Part shown: piece by piece, positions 17,506-25,324 of the stretch
Numbering within the stretch: position 1 is the stretch's first letter
How the letters are laid out: each line of letters starts with the position of its first letter
From: CAG-552 sp964516925
Lineage (GTDB): Bacteria; Bacillota; Clostridia; Christensenellales; Pumilibacteraceae
Assembly: GCA_964516925.1 (NCBI GenBank)
Contig: CAZEXL010000003.1
Span: 1 to 64,000 of the forward strand
Length of the DNA: 64,000 nucleotides
Reading direction: 5' to 3'
Made by a program: the position numbers and the translations under genes
Notes under the pieces: generated by a model
What the model was told of the DNA's origin: nothing
Seen by the model: only the letters and a program-made list of their open reading frames with translations
Database searches by the model: none

Positions 17506-18891
17506 CTATCCGTCTATTTTTTCGCTTAAGTACGAAGCAAGCTCGCTTACGTGCAATCGTATTTGCTCCATAGTATCGCGATCACGCACCGTTACCGTGT
17601 CGTTTTCCAGCGTGTCGAAGTCGATGGTAATGCAGTACGGCGTTCCTATTTCGTCCTGACGGCGATAACGTTTTCCTATCGAACCGCTAAGGTCGTAAGC
17701 GCAATTAAATTTCTTTGCAAGCGACTTGTATATCTCTTCCGCTTTTTCGGAAAGGTTCTTTTGAAGCGGTAAGATTGCCGCTTTGTACGGCGCAAGTTTG
17801 GGGTGGAAGTGCATAACCACACGCGTGTCGCCGCCTTCCAAAGTTTGTTCTTCGTATGCGTTGCAAAGGAAAGCAAGGGTTGCTCTGTCCGCTCCCAGCG
17901 AAGGTTCTATGCAGTACGGAACGTATTTTTCGTTGGAGTTGGGATCGGTGTATTCCATCGCCTTGCCCGACTTCTTTTCGTGACATCTAAGGTCGTAGTC
18001 GGTTCGGTCCGCAACGCCCCAAAGTTCGCCCCAACCGAACGGGAATTTGTATTCGAAGTCGGTGGTCGCTTTAGAGTAAAAGCAAAGCTCGTCTTTGTCG
18101 TGGTCGCGAAGTCGAAGGTTTTCGGGTTTAATGCCGTAGCCAAGCAACCATTCGTGACAAAAATTCTTCCAATAATTGAACCAATCCAGGTCGGTGCCCG
18201 GCTTACAGAAAAATTCAAGTTCCATCTGTTCGAATTCGCGCAAACGGAAAATAAAGTTGCCCGGAGTTATTTCGTTACGGAACGACTTTCCTATTTGTCC
18301 TACGCCGAACGGAATTTTTGCGCGCATCGTGCGTTGAACGTTAAGGAAATTAACGAAAATTCCTTGTGCCGTTTCGGGACGAAGGTAAACGGTGTTAACG
18401 CTGTCCTCGGTTACGCCCTGAAAGGTTTTGAACATAAGGTTAAATTTCTTTATCGAAGTAAAGTTGCTTTTTCCGCATACGGGGCAGGGGATTTTGTTTT
18501 CGGCGATATACTGTTCCAGTTGCTCGTTGCTCCAACCGGTAATGTTAACGTTTTTGTTTTTTCTGGCGATATAGTTTTCCACAAGGTCGTCGGCACGGTG
18601 ACGAGTTTTGCATTCCTTGCAATCCATCAGCGGATCGGAAAATCCGCCCAAGTGACCGCTTGCTTCCCATACCGAATTGTTCATAAGTATGGCGCAGTCT
18701 ATACCATAGTTGGTTGTCGAGCGTGTAACGAAGTCGTCCCACCACGCTCTTTTTATGTTGTTCTTAAGCTCTACGCCAAGCGGACCGTAGTCCCAGGTGT
18801 TGGCAAGTCCGCCGTAAATTTCGCTTCCCGAATAAACGAAGCCTCGTCCTTTGCACAAAGCGACGAGCTTGTCCATAGTTAATTCAGCCAT
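17506..18891 (-). CDS. glyS: Glycyl-tRNA synthetase, single-chain type
   Basis: A 461-residue class II synthetase of the homodimeric type found in Gram-positives, archaea and eukaryotes, not the alpha2beta2 form. It begins LVALCKGRGFVYSGSEIYGGLANTWDYGP in its N-terminal motif region. Motif 2 is FRNEITPGNFIFRLREFEQ, and motif 3 is near GADRATLAFL. A Cys pair motif (CKECKTRHRAD and CPVCGKS) forms the zinc-binding insertion. Length is normal for the family. There is no T-box upstream; the leader is short. Ribosome site AAGGAG. Confidence 0.95.
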   Translation of the reverse strand: MAELTMDKLVALCKGRGFVYSGSEIYGGLANTWDYGPLGVELKNNIKRAWWDDFVTRSTTNYGIDCAILMNNSVWEASGHLGGFSDPLMDCKECKTRHRADDLVENYIARKNKNVNITGWSNEQLEQYIAENKIPCPVCGKSNFTSIKKFNLMFKTFQGVTEDSVNTVYLRPETAQGIFVNFLNVQRTMRAKIPFGVGQIGKSFRNEITPGNFIFRLREFEQMELEFFCKPGTDLDWFNYWKNFCHEWLLGYGIKPENLRLRDHDKDELCFYSKATTDFEYKFPFGWGELWGVADRTDYDLRCHEKKSGKAMEYTDPNSNEKYVPYCIEPSLGADRATLAFLCNAYEEQTLEGGDTRVVMHFHPKLAPYKAAILPLQKNLSEKAEEIYKSLAKKFNCAYDLSGSIGKRYRRQDEIGTPYCITIDFDTLENDTVTVRDRDTMEQIRLHVSELASYLSEKIDG

Positions 18892-18920
18892 AAACTCTCC
18901 TTAAAAGTAGACTACCGTAA

Positions 18921-18948
18921 GTGTAATAAAAACGAGCGCAAAAGTCAA
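18921..18948 (-). promoter_or_regulatory. Promoter of glyS
   Basis: Minus-strand TTGACT (18948-18943), 16-bp spacer, TTACAC (18926-18921). Weak -10 but well placed. Confidence 0.5.
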
Positions 18949-18969
18949 GTGAAAATCCCCGTCCAAGCT

Positions 18970-19200
18970 AAGTATTGACGTAATCTTGCCGCAAAAAATA
19001 ACGTTTATTTTTTTCACACTTTAACGCCCGACTAAATATTATGAAGTAGATATATCTATTCGATCAGCAACGAGCGGCCGTTCGATACCAAAGATACAAC
19101 GTACTAAAGAGCTTCGGGAAGGGGCGAGCAAGGCGAAAGCGCAAAACCGAACTCGCTCTGCCCGAAACGGCGATTATTATTTGTAAGGAGAGTTTTATTT
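18970..19200 (+). promoter_or_regulatory. Leader of the Cys-rich small gene, with a strong hairpin
   Basis: This 309-bp gap (18892-19200) has no other gene. TTGACG (18974) is followed 18 nt later by TAACGT, and TATTAT lies near 19037; either could serve as a promoter. Bases about 19112-19175 can form a long hairpin: TTCGGG pairs with CCCGAA and GCGAG with CTCGC, around a small GCGAAAGC hairpin with a GAAA loop. It ends shortly before the ribosome site. It may be a regulatory RNA leader; it matches no riboswitch class I know. Confidence 0.4.
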
Positions 19201-19374
19201 ATGAATTGCGGAAACGATTTATTTATTCTTTTGCTTCTTTTGTGCGGTTGCGGCGACAGAGGCAACGGTTGCGGCTGTGGCGGTTACGGCAGAAACGGCG
19301 ATTGCTGCGACCTTATTTTGTGGTACATATTAATAAATTGCATGTGCGGCGACAAAAATCGCTGCTGCAAATAA
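19201..19374 (+). CDS. 57-residue cysteine/glycine-rich small protein
   Basis: ATG after a good TAAGGAG site, 57 codons, stop TAA, then a terminator. The product has 11 cysteines in 57 residues (CGCGDRGNGCGCGG, then GDCCD, CMCGDKNRCC) split by a leucine-rich stretch (LFILLLLL) and a second hydrophobic patch (LILWYILI). Such Cys-rich peptides occur in Clostridia; they may bind metal or assemble by disulfides at the surface or spore. I do not recognise a family. It lies 190 bp upstream of a zinc/cadmium-type efflux operon. Confidence 0.65.
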   Translation: MNCGNDLFILLLLLCGCGDRGNGCGCGGYGRNGDCCDLILWYILINCMCGDKNRCCK

Positions 19375-19422
19375 CGGTGGCTTAGGCGGCTGTTCGTCGC
19401 TTAAGCGTACTCGACGCGGCTT

Positions 19423-19454
19423 AAGGAACTACGAAAATCGCAGTTCCTTTTTTG
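19423..19454 (+). terminator. Terminator after the Cys-rich gene
   Basis: AAGGAACT / AGTTCCTTTTTT hairpin with T tract. Confidence 0.8.
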
Positions 19455-19490
19455 CAAATTAAATTTTTTTCGTTTTCAGGCAAAAAACTC

Positions 19491-19547
19491 TTGACAAACG
19501 GCTTAAAGGGATATATAATACTATTGAACAGTTGACGAATTGTTCAA
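19491..19547 (+). promoter_or_regulatory. Consensus promoter plus ArsR/SmtB operator of the efflux operon
   Basis: TTGACA (19491-19496), 17-bp spacer, TATAAT (19514-19519). Immediately downstream, over the transcription start, lies a perfect inverted repeat TTGAACA (19524-19530) / TGTTCAA (19541-19547). A palindrome in this position is the usual operator of ArsR/SmtB metal-sensing repressors. Confidence 0.88.
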
Positions 19548-19562
19548 CAATACGGAGGTCGT

Positions 19563-19901
19563 ATGTCTGAGGAAAACAAGTCAAAAGCATTCGTCTTACA
19601 AAGCGTGCGCGATAAATTGCCGTCCGACGACACTATTTACAGCCTTGCGGAGTTATTCAAGGTGTTCGGCGATCCCACTCGAGCAAAAATTCTGGAGTGT
19701 TTACAAATAAAGGATTTATATGTAGGGGAGCTAGCCGACATATTGGGAATGAGCATATCTGCCGTTTCGCACCAATTGCGTGTTTTGCGATCGGCAAAGC
19801 TCGTAAAAGGCACAAAAGAGGGTAAGGAAGTCAAGTATTCGCTCGACGACGACCATGTGGACAAAATTTTGGAGTGCGGTCTAACGCACGTCAACGAATA
19901 A
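19563..19901 (+). CDS. ArsR/SmtB-family metal-sensing repressor
   Basis: A 112-residue winged-helix protein (recognition helix region GELADILGMSISAVSHQLRVLRSAKLV). The C-terminal helix carries Asp96, His98, His109 and Glu112, which is exactly the D-x-H-x10-H-x2-E spacing of the alpha5 zinc site of SmtB/CzrA. The alpha3N cysteines of CadC-type sensors (ELCVCD) are missing; the site reads DLYVGEL. Zn(II) or Co(II) is therefore the predicted inducer rather than Cd through thiols. It heads an operon with an HMA protein and a P-type ATPase and should repress it through the palindromes at 19524-19547 and 19941-19956. Confidence 0.92.
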   Translation: MSEENKSKAFVLQSVRDKLPSDDTIYSLAELFKVFGDPTRAKILECLQIKDLYVGELADILGMSISAVSHQLRVLRSAKLVKGTKEGKEVKYSLDDDHVDKILECGLTHVNE

Positions 19902-19940
19902 TAAATCTCAGGGCAAAGCCCTGTTTTTTACGACCATTAA

Positions 19941-19956
19941 TTGAACATTTATTCAA
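19941..19956 (+). promoter_or_regulatory. Second ArsR-type operator-like site
   Basis: TTGAACATTTATTCAA resembles the upstream operator half-sites, lies between the repressor gene and the HMA gene, and is followed by another half-site (ATTCAA at 19966). It may give a second control point. Confidence 0.5.
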
Positions 19957-19993
19957 TAATGTAAATATTCAACAAAAACAAACGGAGGTTTTT

Positions 19994-20212
19994 ATGAAAA
20001 AAGTATTTAGGCTAGAAGATCTGGACTGCGCAAATTGCGCCGCAAAAATGGAGTGCGGCATAAATAAAATCGACGGCGTTTCGTCTGCAAACGTCAATTT
20101 TCTTACGCAAAAGCTGACTATCGAAGCGGACGACGAACGCTTTGACAAAATAATGAAAGAGGTAGTAAAAACCTGCAAAAAGGTCGAACCCGATTGCACG
20201 ATAATAATGTAA
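19994..20212 (+). CDS. Free-standing heavy-metal-associated (HMA) domain protein
   Basis: A 72-residue ferredoxin-like HMA domain with the metal motif DCANCAAKME (Cys12, Cys15). The start at 19994 follows CGGAGG; a longer frame reaching into the repressor gene is rejected. It ends 15 nt before the P-type ATPase gene, which itself has no N-terminal HMA domain. This therefore looks like a split-off metal-binding domain or a metallochaperone feeding the pump. Confidence 0.88.
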   Translation: MKKVFRLEDLDCANCAAKMECGINKIDGVSSANVNFLTQKLTIEADDERFDKIMKEVVKTCKKVEPDCTIIM

Positions 20213-20227
20213 AGGCGGACGAAAAGG

Positions 20228-22141
20228 ATGGCTTTAACGAAAAAACAAAAAAAGGCGCTGATACGCATAGTTATTGCGCTAACTGCGTTTATCGCACTTT
20301 TCGTAATAGATAAAATAGTAGAGCTTTCTACGGTAATAGGCGGCAAAAACGGCTGGCTGTTGCCGTTTGCCTTGTACTTTGCAGTGTACGTGTATATAGG
20401 GTACGACGTGCTTTGGCGCGCATTGCGAAATATAACTCGCGGACAGGTACTGGACGAAAACTTTCTTATGTGTTTGGCAACGATAGGCGCGTTTGCGCTT
20501 GCGATTTTTCGCGGTGTAACGGGGCAGAGTCTAGAGGGTTTTGACGAAGCGTGCGCAGTATTATTGTTTTATCAAATAGGCGAATGGTTTCAAGCGTACG
20601 CAACGGGTAGATCTCGTCGTTCGATATCTGCTCTTATGGATATTCGACCCGACTACGCTAACGTCGTACGTGAAAAAACGATAGTCGTGGATCCGAGCGA
20701 AGTAAAAATAGGCGAAACGATAATCGTCAATCCCGGCGAAAAGATACCGCTGGACGGCGTGATAAAAAAAGGCGCAACGACGCTGGACGTCAAGGCGCTT
20801 ACCGGCGAATCTTTGCCGCGCGACGTTGCCGAAGGCGACGAAGTGATAAGCGGTAGCGTGAATTTAACGTCGCAAATACAAGTCGAGGTAAAAAAAGAGT
20901 TTTACGACAGCACGGTTTCCAAAATTTTAGATCTCGTAGAAAACGCGTCCAATCAAAAGTCCAAGGCAGAAAATTTTATAACCAAGTTTGCAAGGTACTA
21001 TACGCCTGCGGTGGTTATAGTTGCGCTTTTGCTTGCCGTTGTGCCTGGCATAATTACTTCCGATTGGTCGGTGTGGGTGTACCGCGCGTTGAGCTTTTTG
21101 GTAGTATCGTGTCCTTGCGCGCTGGTAATATCCATTCCGCTTTCGTTTTTTGCGGGGATCGGAGCGGCTTCAAGGTACGGCATACTCATAAAAGGTTCCA
21201 ATTATCTAGAAAAGTTCAACAAGGCAAACGTGTTTGTTTTCGACAAGACGGGTACGCTTACCAAAGGCAATTTTGCGGTTACGAAAATCGTACCGCAAGA
21301 AAACCGAGACGAGATATTAAGACTTGCCGCCATAGCCGAGCATGGTTCGGCGCATCCGATAGCTAGGTCCGTTCTTTCGGCTTACGCTAAGCCGGTCGAG
21401 GGCGGATACTCGCTCACTAACGTTGCGGGCGCGGGCGTAATAGCAAAATCCGAAAGCGACGTAATTTATTGCGGCAACGAAAAGCTTATGAAACAAAACG
21501 GAATAAATTACGTAGAGAGTGACGAAGTGGGTACCGTGGTATACGTAGCACTAAACGACAGATTCGTCGGATCTATACTCATACGCGACGAGATAAAAGA
21601 AGAGTCGTATACGCTTATAAAAGATCTTAACGAGCTGAACTGCAAAACGGTTATGCTTACCGGCGACAACGAGGGAATAGCAAAAAACGTGGCGCATTCG
21701 CTTGGGCTAACTTCGTACAAAGCGTCGCTTTTACCGCAAAACAAGGTAAACGAAGTGGAAAATATGCTTTTAGATAAGGCTGACGGCGATGTGTTATGCT
21801 TTGTGGGCGACGGTATAAACGACGCGCCTGCGCTTATGCGCTCGGATATAGGCATAGCGATGGGCGGGGTAGGCAGCGATGCGGCAATCGAAGCGTCCGA
21901 CATCGTGCTTATGCGCGACGATTTAAAGGGCATTGCACTGGCTAAACGCATTTCAAAAAAGACCATGAACGTGGTTATGCAAAACATAGTTTTTTCGATC
22001 GTGGTTAAGTTGGCAATTTTGATTTTAGCGGCGCTCGGTATTGCCGGAATGTGGCTGGCGGTATTCGGAGACGTCGGCGTTGCGGTTATTGCCATTCTAA
22101 ACGCAATGCGAGTAAACGGTTCGTACGGCAAAAACAAATAA
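20228..22141 (+). CDS. cadA: Zn/Cd/Pb-type P1B ATPase efflux pump
   Basis: A 637-residue P1B ATPase. The transmembrane metal motif is CPC (Cys295, Pro296, Cys297 in SCPCALVIS), the actuator loop is LTGES, the phosphorylated Asp339 lies in DKTGTLTKG, and the hinge is GDGINDAPAL. The CPC motif without His-rich or CPH variants and the adjacent SmtB-like sensor point to Zn2+/Cd2+/Pb2+ export. The N-terminus starts directly with the first membrane helices and lacks the usual fused HMA domain, which is supplied by the preceding gene. Confidence 0.92.
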   Translation: MALTKKQKKALIRIVIALTAFIALFVIDKIVELSTVIGGKNGWLLPFALYFAVYVYIGYDVLWRALRNITRGQVLDENFLMCLATIGAFALAIFRGVTGQSLEGFDEACAVLLFYQIGEWFQAYATGRSRRSISALMDIRPDYANVVREKTIVVDPSEVKIGETIIVNPGEKIPLDGVIKKGATTLDVKALTGESLPRDVAEGDEVISGSVNLTSQIQVEVKKEFYDSTVSKILDLVENASNQKSKAENFITKFARYYTPAVVIVALLLAVVPGIITSDWSVWVYRALSFLVVSCPCALVISIPLSFFAGIGAASRYGILIKGSNYLEKFNKANVFVFDKTGTLTKGNFAVTKIVPQENRDEILRLAAIAEHGSAHPIARSVLSAYAKPVEGGYSLTNVAGAGVIAKSESDVIYCGNEKLMKQNGINYVESDEVGTVVYVALNDRFVGSILIRDEIKEESYTLIKDLNELNCKTVMLTGDNEGIAKNVAHSLGLTSYKASLLPQNKVNEVENMLLDKADGDVLCFVGDGINDAPALMRSDIGIAMGGVGSDAAIEASDIVLMRDDLKGIALAKRISKKTMNVVMQNIVFSIVVKLAILILAALGIAGMWLAVFGDVGVAVIAILNAMRVNGSYGKNK

Positions 22142-22154
22142 AACAAAAAGCAAG

Positions 22155-22192
22155 CAAAAAACCGCCTTTCAAAAACGAAAAGCGGTTTTTTA
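22155..22192. terminator. Bidirectional terminator
   Basis: AAAAAACCGC / GCGGTTTTTT stem between the convergent pump and Myb-like genes. Confidence 0.85.
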
Positions 22193-22193
22193 A

Positions 22194-22772
22194 TTAAGTC
22201 AATTTGTTAAGCAGATTTAAAAAGTTACCCACCTCGTTGTCGTCGAGTTTTGCGATAAATTCGCTTAACTTCGTCAAATTATCCTTTTTAGCGGCGTCGC
22301 TTGCGCTTTTCGTGTACGGATTATAGTACTTTACGCCCTTTTCGGACAAGTCGTTCATTATTGCCGTAACTACGTCTTTGTGATGCGCCACCATGCTGCG
22401 ATACTTGTTTTGCAGTCTAAGCGCTTGCTTAGGGCAGTCGCTCATCGAAGCGATAACGCTACGTACGCTTTCGCCCTTTCCCTTGCCGACGAGTATTTTT
22501 CGCATTAGTTCGTCGATTTCGGACTTAGTAAACGTTTCGAATTTTTCGCGTTCGGGCTTTTTAAAGGTAATGCCTAGGTCTGCTGCAAGAGTTGGCACAA
22601 GCTCGAACGTTTTAAGTTGGCTGTAGTAGTAGTTGCGCACGCTGTTAACCGATCGATTCGTTGCCGTTGCGATTTTTTCAAACGCACGTTTAAGCCCGTA
22701 GCCGTGTTTTACCGATTCGTTCACCTCGTCAAAAAGTTGTTTAGTTTGGTTTATCGTCCAATTATTTTCCAT
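22194..22772 (-). CDS. Myb/SANT-like putative DNA-binding protein
   Basis: A 192-residue protein. The N-terminal 60 residues (WTINQTKQLFDEVNESVK, RSVNSVRNYYYSQLK) form a tryptophan-led three-helix Myb/SANT-like domain, as seen in clostridial proteins with a (K/R)xNSIRNYYY motif. The rest is helical, with no enzyme signature. A transcription-regulatory role is probable but no target is known. Good AGGAG ribosome site. The gene is divergent from the hypothetical gene at 22863. Confidence 0.6.
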   Translation of the reverse strand: MENNWTINQTKQLFDEVNESVKHGYGLKRAFEKIATATNRSVNSVRNYYYSQLKTFELVPTLAADLGITFKKPEREKFETFTKSEIDELMRKILVGKGKGESVRSVIASMSDCPKQALRLQNKYRSMVAHHKDVVTAIMNDLSEKGVKYYNPYTKSASDAAKKDNLTKLSEFIAKLDDNEVGNFLNLLNKLT

Positions 22773-22862
22773 AAAGCTCTCCTATAAAATTTGTATATGA
22801 GAATGCTATCCGTATTTTTAGGTTTTATACATATCGTCAAGAATTAATTCATAAAATAATAT

Positions 22863-23399
22863 ATGAATACCGATTTTGAAGTAAACGTAACGCTTTTGCC
22901 CGAAGGCGAATGCGTGTACCTTTTAAACGGAAGTTTTTTTGAGGGCGAACGAATCGTCGTTTCGCAAAACTCCGTTTTGTTCGTTACCGTCTTGCCGCTT
23001 AACGCGCAATACCTGCCGTTTACCGTTAAGTTGATAGGCACAAAGGTTGCCTCTAATCACGCGCTTGCGTTGTCGTGCAAAACGAGCGAAACCGAGTACG
23101 TTTTAAAGCTGGGCAAACGCCAATACGTATATTCGGCTACGCACGACTGTTTGCCGTCCGAAGCCGAACTCAGGTTTTTTTATCTTATAAAGGGCAAGCA
23201 TTTTTCGCTTGTCGGCGAAACGATGAGCAAAAGCTTGCGCGCGGGATTAAGCGACGCCGAGCTTCTAGCGTTCTGGGGCGATTATAACGATCTTATAAAA
23301 GTTAACGGAACGTGCTATGCCGTGGACGAGGCAGGCGTAGGGCACCGTTGCAAATTTACGTTTGTCGAAAACAAGATCGACGACGTTTCGGTTGAATAA
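22863..23399 (+). CDS. Hypothetical protein
   Basis: A 178-residue soluble protein with no signal peptide, membrane span or motif I recognise. The first half is strand-rich (VNVTLLPEGECVYLLNG). Codon use matches the chromosome, with no in-frame interruption, which supports it as a real gene. No clear ribosome site is seen before the ATG, so the start is provisional. It is followed after 42 nt by a small gene and then an aminotransferase. Confidence 0.6.
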   Translation: MNTDFEVNVTLLPEGECVYLLNGSFFEGERIVVSQNSVLFVTVLPLNAQYLPFTVKLIGTKVASNHALALSCKTSETEYVLKLGKRQYVYSATHDCLPSEAELRFFYLIKGKHFSLVGETMSKSLRAGLSDAELLAFWGDYNDLIKVNGTCYAVDEAGVGHRCKFTFVENKIDDVSVE

Positions 23400-23441
23400 T
23401 ATCGCTCATTCTTTACCACAATAATCAATAAGGGGGGGCGT

Positions 23442-23657
23442 ATGAAAAAGAAGCTTAATCACAATGCGATCGTAAAAAGAGCGGTTGTTTTGCAAAGCGG
23501 AATAAAGACTAGACACGAAGCCGATTTTTATAAAATCGCTTCTATCGAGGCGGGCGAGCTTTACGAGGGCGTAACTTCCGACGCACCGATAATCTCGTCG
23601 TGCGACTATCGGATGGTAAGCAATTCGGACGAAACGGTAAACACGCAAGGCTCGTAA
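23442..23657 (+). CDS. Small hypothetical protein, 71 residues
   Basis: An ATG preceded by AAGGGGGGG, then a basic N-terminus (MKKKLNHNAIVKRAVV) and a polar C-terminus with two cysteine-free halves apart from one Cys. No family recognised. The strong ribosome site and position between two same-strand genes support expression. It lies 34 nt before the aminotransferase start. Confidence 0.5.
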   Translation: MKKKLNHNAIVKRAVVLQSGIKTRHEADFYKIASIEAGELYEGVTSDAPIISSCDYRMVSNSDETVNTQGS

Positions 23658-23691
23658 GCACAAAAACGTACTGCTTGGCATATATACGACT

Positions 23692-24810
23692 ATGAACGAG
23701 TTAATAGGCAAGCTTAACAAGCGGTATATCTTTAGCGAAGTAAACGGAATAATAAAAAGTCGAAGCGGAGTTATAAACCTAAGCGTAGGCGACGTATGTT
23801 TGCCGCTGCCGCAATCGATAATTAAGGCAGGAAAGCGCGCTGCGGACGAGCTGAAAAGCAAGCGAACCTTTCGAGGCTATTCGCCCGAAAGCGGCTACGA
23901 TTTTTTCAAAGACGCAATAGTAAGCTACTATCAAGGTAGCGGCGTAAAAATCCGACCGACCGAGGTGTTTATAAGCGACGGCATAAAAAGCGATATGAGC
24001 GCGTTTTTAAACGTATTCGGCAGATGCGACGTGCTTTTACCGTCGCCGTGTTACCCCGCTTACGTGGACGCCAACGTTTTATACGGAAACAAAATATCGT
24101 ACTATCACGATTTTCCGCCGCCGCAAAAGTCGGACGTTATCGTAATTTGTTCGCCCAACAATCCGTGCGGCAACGCGTTGACGCAAAAAGAGCTTAAGGC
24201 GTGGGTGAAGTACGCTCGCGACAATAAAAGCATAATATTGTTTGACGCCGCTTACGAAGCGTTCGTTACGTCAGATGCGCCGCGCAGTATATATCAAATA
24301 GAGGGTGCTAGCGAATGTGCGGTAGAATTTTGTTCGCTTTCTAAAACCGCGGGTTTTACGGGGATACGATGCGGCTACACCGTCGTTCCCGAAGAATGCG
24401 GACTTAACGACGTATGGAAAAGGCTTAAAAGCTGTTTGAGCAACGGAGTATCGTATATAACTCAGCGCATGGGCGAGTGCGCGCTTACCACGGGATACGA
24501 TGACGTAAAAAAGAATATACGTTATTACCAAAAGTCGGCAAAAGTTTTGCTCGAAGCTCTAAGCGGAGCTTCAAAAAGCGGAGGCGTCGATTCGCCGTAT
24601 ATATGGCTTAAAGTAGGTAATTCGTGGGACGAGTTTTATAGGTTGCTTGACGAATATAAAATCGGAGTTACGCCCGGAATAGGATTCGGGCAATGCGGAA
24701 ACGAATACGTACGTATCAATTCGTTCTGCTCTACCGAACAAGCTTCGTTTGCAGCTGAAAAGCTATACGAATACGTGCGACGAAAACGGGAGACCGTAAA
24801 GGCAAAATAA
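23692..24810 (+). CDS. dapL: LL-diaminopimelate aminotransferase-like PLP enzyme
   Basis: A 372-residue fold-type I aminotransferase. The segments LPSPCYPAYVDANV, CSPNNPCGNALTQKEL, LFDAAYEAFVTSDAP and FCSLSKTAGFTGIRCGYTVVP track DapL closely, with the PLP lysine at Lys218. DapL converts tetrahydrodipicolinate to LL-diaminopimelate for lysine and cell-wall synthesis. The protein is about 30 residues shorter than typical DapL and starts with a shortened N-terminal arm, so a diverged paralogue with another amino-acid substrate remains possible. The ribosome site is weak. Confidence 0.8.
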   Translation: MNELIGKLNKRYIFSEVNGIIKSRSGVINLSVGDVCLPLPQSIIKAGKRAADELKSKRTFRGYSPESGYDFFKDAIVSYYQGSGVKIRPTEVFISDGIKSDMSAFLNVFGRCDVLLPSPCYPAYVDANVLYGNKISYYHDFPPPQKSDVIVICSPNNPCGNALTQKELKAWVKYARDNKSIILFDAAYEAFVTSDAPRSIYQIEGASECAVEFCSLSKTAGFTGIRCGYTVVPEECGLNDVWKRLKSCLSNGVSYITQRMGECALTTGYDDVKKNIRYYQKSAKVLLEALSGASKSGGVDSPYIWLKVGNSWDEFYRLLDEYKIGVTPGIGFGQCGNEYVRINSFCSTEQASFAAEKLYEYVRRKRETVKAK

Positions 24811-24847
24811 AAATTTTGAGAAAATAAAAATAATATGCTCAAAAGTG

Positions 24848-24876
24848 TTGCATTTTTGAAACGAATGTGTTACAAT
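24848..24876 (+). promoter_or_regulatory. Promoter of the 6S-like RNA
   Basis: TTGCAT (24848-24853), 17-bp spacer, TACAAT (24871-24876), predicting a start near 24883. Confidence 0.75.
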
Positions 24877-24883
24877 ACAGTTA

Positions 24884-25087
24884 GATGAAGCCTGCGGTGT
24901 ACGTGAAGCAATTTATGGAACCACAGAACAAAAACGGGATTGCGTGTATTTGCAAGGATGTCGGGCCTCAGTAATTTTTTCGGAAATTTTTTATTCGAAA
25001 AGCAGTGGATGACAGTATCTGCGATCAGCTTGCCCACCTGCTGAATAAGCGGGTTCATTATGCCTCTCACGGCACAGGCGGGTTATC
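24884..25087 (+). ncRNA. ssrS: 6S RNA-like candidate
   Basis: About 204 nt between a good promoter and a terminator, with no convincing coding frame. The ends pair: GAU/AUC, GCCU (24890) with AGGC (25076-25079), GUG with CAC, CGUGA with UCACG. After an unpaired region on both sides, GAACC pairs with GGUUC, and further helices close the apical part. A long rod with a central bubble is the architecture of 6S RNA, which binds sigma-A RNA polymerase by mimicking an open promoter. The assignment rests on architecture and size, not on a covariance search. Confidence 0.55.
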
Positions 25088-25098
25088 TAAAAAAATTT

Positions 25099-25135
25099 GT
25101 CGCTCGTATTAATTACGGGCGACTTACTTTTCTTT
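25099..25135 (+). terminator. Terminator after the 6S-like RNA
   Basis: GTCGCTCGT / ACGGGCGAC stem with a T-rich tail. Confidence 0.75.
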
Positions 25136-25150
25136 GGAAAAGAAAAGTAA

Positions 25151-25284
25151 GCAAAAGAAACTTAATCAAAATCTAACTTGCAAAGGTAAGCAAAAGAAAC
25201 TTAATCAAAATCTAACTTGCAAAGGTAAGCAAAAGAAACTTAAACAAATTCTAAGTTGCAAAGGTAAGTCAAAGAAACTTAAAC
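25151..25284 (+). repeat. 39-bp tandem repeat array
   Basis: Units start at 25151, 25190, 25229 and a partial at 25268. The first two are identical (start GCAAAAGAAACTTAATC), the third and fourth diverge. Because 39 is divisible by 3, a frame of 13-residue repeats is open here, but it lacks a ribosome site and runs into dispersed repeats, so it is treated as non-coding. Confidence 0.85.
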
Positions 25285-25324
25285 TAAAAAAGGTAGTAAG
25301 TAAAAACTTGCTACTCTTTTTTTT

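Noticed and set aside
18892..18970. T-box leader for glyS (also checked upstream of proS)
   Set aside because: No T-box core sequence (AGGGTGG..ACCGCG type) is present and the leaders are too short.
18970..19200. Known riboswitch upstream of the Cys-rich gene
   Set aside because: The hairpin lacks the conserved core bases of the classes I can recall; left as a structured leader only.
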